A DNA stretch of 64,000 nucleotides from an uncultured Propionibacteriaceae bacterium. GTDB taxonomy: Bacteria; Actinomycetota; Actinomycetes; Propionibacteriales; Propionibacteriaceae. The stretch lies in the NCBI GenBank assembly GCA_937965785.1, contig CALCKT010000004.1:36613-100612 (forward strand). The letters run 5' to 3'. How positions within the stretch are numbered: position 1 is the first letter of the stretch; the number at the start of each line of letters is the position of its first letter. The position numbers were made by a program, and so were the translations under genes. Shown piece by piece: positions 62,285-64,000 of this stretch. The notes under the pieces were generated by a model. That model was not told the origin of the DNA and ran no database searches. It was given only the letters and a program-made list of their open reading frames with translations.

Positions 62285-63439
62285 TCACATGGAGATTCCG
62301 ATCGACCGGAGATAGCTCATCGGGTTCGTGGCGGAGTACACATCGCCCGGGGTGACCCCGGAGGGGTAGTACTCGAAGTGCAGGTGGGCGCCGAAGCTGC
62401 GTCCGGTGCTGCCCACGTTCCCGATCTTCTGCCCGGCGGTGACCTGCTGGCCCACCTTCACGTCGGTGTTGCTCATGTGCGCGTACAGGGTGGAGGAACC
62501 ATCGGCCGCGCGAATGACGACGTAGTTGCCGGCCCAGGAGCCGACGTTCCCGCTGACCACGGTGCCGGAGGTGACGGCGTACACGGGGGTGCCGCTGCTG
62601 GCGGCGAAGTCCTGGCCCGTGTGGTAGCGGGACCAGCTTCCGGTGGCACCGAAGGCGGCACCGATCCGGTAGCTTCCCTTCGCCAGGGGAGCGGCCGCAC
62701 CGTTGACGGTCGTGGTGCTGCTGGAGGCTGCGGCATCGCTGCTGATGGTGGAGTTGTCCGATGAGGTTCTGGAGGAACTGCTCGCGCCGGAGCTGCTGCC
62801 CGAGTACGAACGGTTGCCCGAGTACGAACGGTTGCCCGAGTACGAACGGTTGCTCGAGCCGGACCCACTGCTGAACGAGGAACTGGTTCGTTTCTTGCTG
62901 CTGGTGGAACCCGATTTCTTGGACCAGGTGGTGTACTTCTTGCTGGTGGAGCGAGAACCGTTGTAGCTGCTCTTCTTGCCGGCGGTGGAGCCGGAGCTCT
63001 TGCCATTGCTCGAGGAATGGCTTGTTTTCGAGGCAGAGCCGGAGGTCTTCCGGCTGGAGCCCTCGGAGTATGCGCGCCGGGGGGCGGAGTTCTCCTTGTA
63101 GTCATCGTCGCTGCTGGCCGCGCGCTTCGGGCTCGCGGCCTGCTCCGTGCCGGAGGCCCGCCGACCCTGATCGGAGGACTTGGTGGAGGCCGAGCTCTGC
63201 TTGCCGGAATTGCCGGAGCCGTCGGCGACGGTTTCATGGTGGCCCGCGGAGGGATCGATTTCGGCGGCGGCCGCGCTCTGGGTTGCCATGCCCATCGTTC
63301 CGATGCTGCCCGCCAGCACCAGTGCGGCGAGTGGACGACGCCAGGGTGCGGGCGGAGTCGGCAGGGCCCGGCGCGGGATGGCTCCCGGACCAAAGGCGGC
63401 GCAGCCACGACGGGGCTGAGTGGGCTTCAGGAATCCCAT
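62285..63439 (-). CDS. secreted M23-family peptidase with Ser-rich linker
   Basis: 384 residues. A long signal region (hydrophobic about 37-58, LAALVLAGSIGTMGMATQSAAAA) precedes about 190 residues of very Ser/Lys/Thr-rich, disordered sequence. This includes three NRSYSG repeats encoded by an 18-bp tandem repeat. The C-terminal 120 residues are a LytM/M23 domain with metal ligands in RYHTGQDF and GAHLHFEYY, plus YAHMSN. It should cut peptidoglycan cross-bridges or activate other hydrolases outside the cell. GAAAGGA precedes the ATG on the reverse strand. Confidence 0.9.
   Translation of the reverse strand: MGFLKPTQPRRGCAAFGPGAIPRRALPTPPAPWRRPLAALVLAGSIGTMGMATQSAAAAEIDPSAGHHETVADGSGNSGKQSSASTKSSDQGRRASGTEQAASPKRAASSDDDYKENSAPRRAYSEGSSRKTSGSASKTSHSSSNGKSSGSTAGKKSSYNGSRSTSKKYTTWSKKSGSTSSKKRTSSSFSSGSGSSNRSYSGNRSYSGNRSYSGSSSGASSSSRTSSDNSTISSDAAASSSTTTVNGAAAPLAKGSYRIGAAFGATGSWSRYHTGQDFAASSGTPVYAVTSGTVVSGNVGSWAGNYVVIRAADGSSTLYAHMSNTDVKVGQQVTAGQKIGNVGSTGRSFGAHLHFEYYPSGVTPGDVYSATNPMSYLRSIGISM
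62801..62854. repeat. three tandem 18-bp repeats in the M23 peptidase gene
   Basis: CGAGTACGAACGGTTGCC at 62801-62818 and 62819-62836 is identical; the third copy (62837-62854) differs in its last base. The in-frame unit encodes NRSYSG. Copy number could change by slippage without a frameshift. Confidence 0.9.
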
Positions 63440-63945
63440 GGTCGGTCCTTTCGGTTGGAAGATGCCATCAATCCTGAGGGTTTCTCAGGTTAAGTTCAAG
63501 TTTGCTTCAGGGTTTCGGGGGTGACTGCGGGAAAGCTGGAGGGCCAAATCGAGCTGACTAGGGACTTTGCTGGATGTATTCACAGAAAACTCACAGCTTG
63601 GTTGAGGTTCGGCGCGCAGGAAGGCTGAGCGAAAACTTAGAAGTTCCTTAAGGGTGGGTTGATCGACGCAGCTCGCGACGGGGTACCCGGTGCGGTACGG
63701 TTCCCGGGAACGCGGGTTCGGTGTGCTGAGGTGGGAACGGTCGTTCCCCGAGGCGCATCCTGGGTGAGCGCCGGGGACCATTGCCGAGTGCAACACCTAC
63801 CGGCCTCCACAAGGGGATCACCCGGGATCGCTCCCTCGAGATCCACCTCCGGTGTCCGCCACGGCCAGAAGCCGGAGCCGGTGGCCGTTGCCGATCCGGA
63901 ACAAAGAAAATCCCGGCCAGATCTCTCTGGCCGGGATTCCGGAAT
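63440..63945. other. 506-nt upstream region of the M23 peptidase gene
   Basis: No gene is called. On the reverse strand it holds the 5' region of the peptidase. A 6-bp hairpin (63473-63489), an AT-richer stretch (63555-63655) with TCACAG repeated 11 nt apart (63580-63585, 63591-63596), and two short palindromes (63701-63710 and 63733-63748) are seen. A c-di-AMP riboswitch was considered because that class often precedes such genes, but its conserved core could not be found. Confidence 0.5.
63909..63938 (-). terminator. terminator of the tRNA at the right edge
   Basis: AATCCCGGCCAG and CTGGCCGGGATT form a perfect 12-bp stem with a 6-nt loop. On the reverse strand a T-rich tail (TTTTCTTTGT) follows, 8 nt after the tRNA 3' end. 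Confidence 0.85.
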
Positions 63946-64000
63946 TGGTAGCGGGGACAGGATTTGAACCTGTGGCCTCCGGCTCGGTGACTTGGTGCTG
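63946..64000 (-). tRNA. 3' part of a tRNA (cut by window edge; identity uncertain)
   Basis: On the reverse strand the sequence ends with acceptor strand CCCCGCT, discriminator A and encoded CCA. Before it lies a canonical T-arm (ACAGG-TTCAAAT-CCTGT) and variable-loop-like AGGCC. This resembles elongator tRNA-Met. Further 5' the bases that should form the anticodon loop lack the invariant U33 in any class-I register, and no CAT anticodon is visible. It is either an unusual or class-II tRNA continuing beyond the window, or only a tRNA 3' fragment such as an attachment site. Confidence 0.55.

Noticed and set aside
63640..63900. c-di-AMP (ydaO-type) riboswitch upstream of the M23 peptidase
   Set aside because: Location would be typical and a CCGAACCCG-like string occurs on the reverse strand, but the conserved core with the ACAGCTAACC stretch and the GGGGTGAATC-like segment is absent.

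Overview
The window is high-GC actinobacterial chromosome and looks like core genome rather than accessory DNA. Gene content and order (rimM-trmD, sdhCAB, ilvBNC, leuCD behind an IclR regulator, ftsK-rimO-pgsA, DUF3046-recA-recX, miaB-miaA-dapF-hflX) are typical of Actinobacteria. A probable PPi-dependent PEP carboxykinase plus a type-B succinate dehydrogenase/fumarate reductase suggests a propionic-acid bacterium (Propionibacteriaceae, for instance an Arachnia-like genus). The genus is inference; the gene families are read from the sequence.

Layout. 1-10.4 kb, forward: tail of a KH-domain RNA-binding gene, rimM, trmD, sdhCAB, rplS, lepB, rnhB, DUF2469, yraN, comM, dprA. 10.7-18.7 kb, reverse: an RlpA/SH3 secreted protein, then three genes joined by 4-nt overlaps. 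These are the probable PPi-PEP carboxykinase (1125 aa), a membrane-anchored PQQ-type propeller protein, and a polytopic membrane protein that I do not recognise. 19-22.6 kb: ilvBNC behind an attenuator whose leader peptide ends Leu-Val-Ile-Val. 22.6-26.3 kb: an MFS transporter and an NfeD/flotillin pair. 26.3-38.7 kb: leuB, a FAH-family hydrolase, a CPBP protease, asparaginase II, tRNA-Gln, tRNA-Glu, a NarL-type two-component system with a three-gene ABC-2 exporter, an IclR regulator, leuCD and plsC. 38.7-42.2 kb: an oxidoreductase and a broken metal-uptake locus (ATPase remnant, DUF364 protein, substrate-binding lipoprotein). 42.2-54 kb: ddl, thiL, a Mop-type protein, ftsK, rimO, pgsA, a DeoR regulator, DUF3046, recA, recX, rny. 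54-64 kb: aldose epimerase, miaB, a small MT0933-like protein, miaA, dapF, hflX, a DinG-type helicase, an M23 peptidase, and the 3' end of a tRNA at the right edge.

How it fits together. PPi-PEPCK and SdhCAB would supply C4 metabolism (CO2 fixation onto PEP; succinate/fumarate exchange with menaquinone). ilvBNC, leuB and leuCD form a dispersed branched-chain amino acid regulon, controlled by attenuation at ilvB and probably by the IclR protein at leuC. recA has two recognisable damage-response signals, a LexA box and a PafBC-type promoter. Many genes carry a TANNNT -10 element 6-7 nt before the start codon, which implies leaderless mRNAs. No CRISPR array, IS element or prophage was found.
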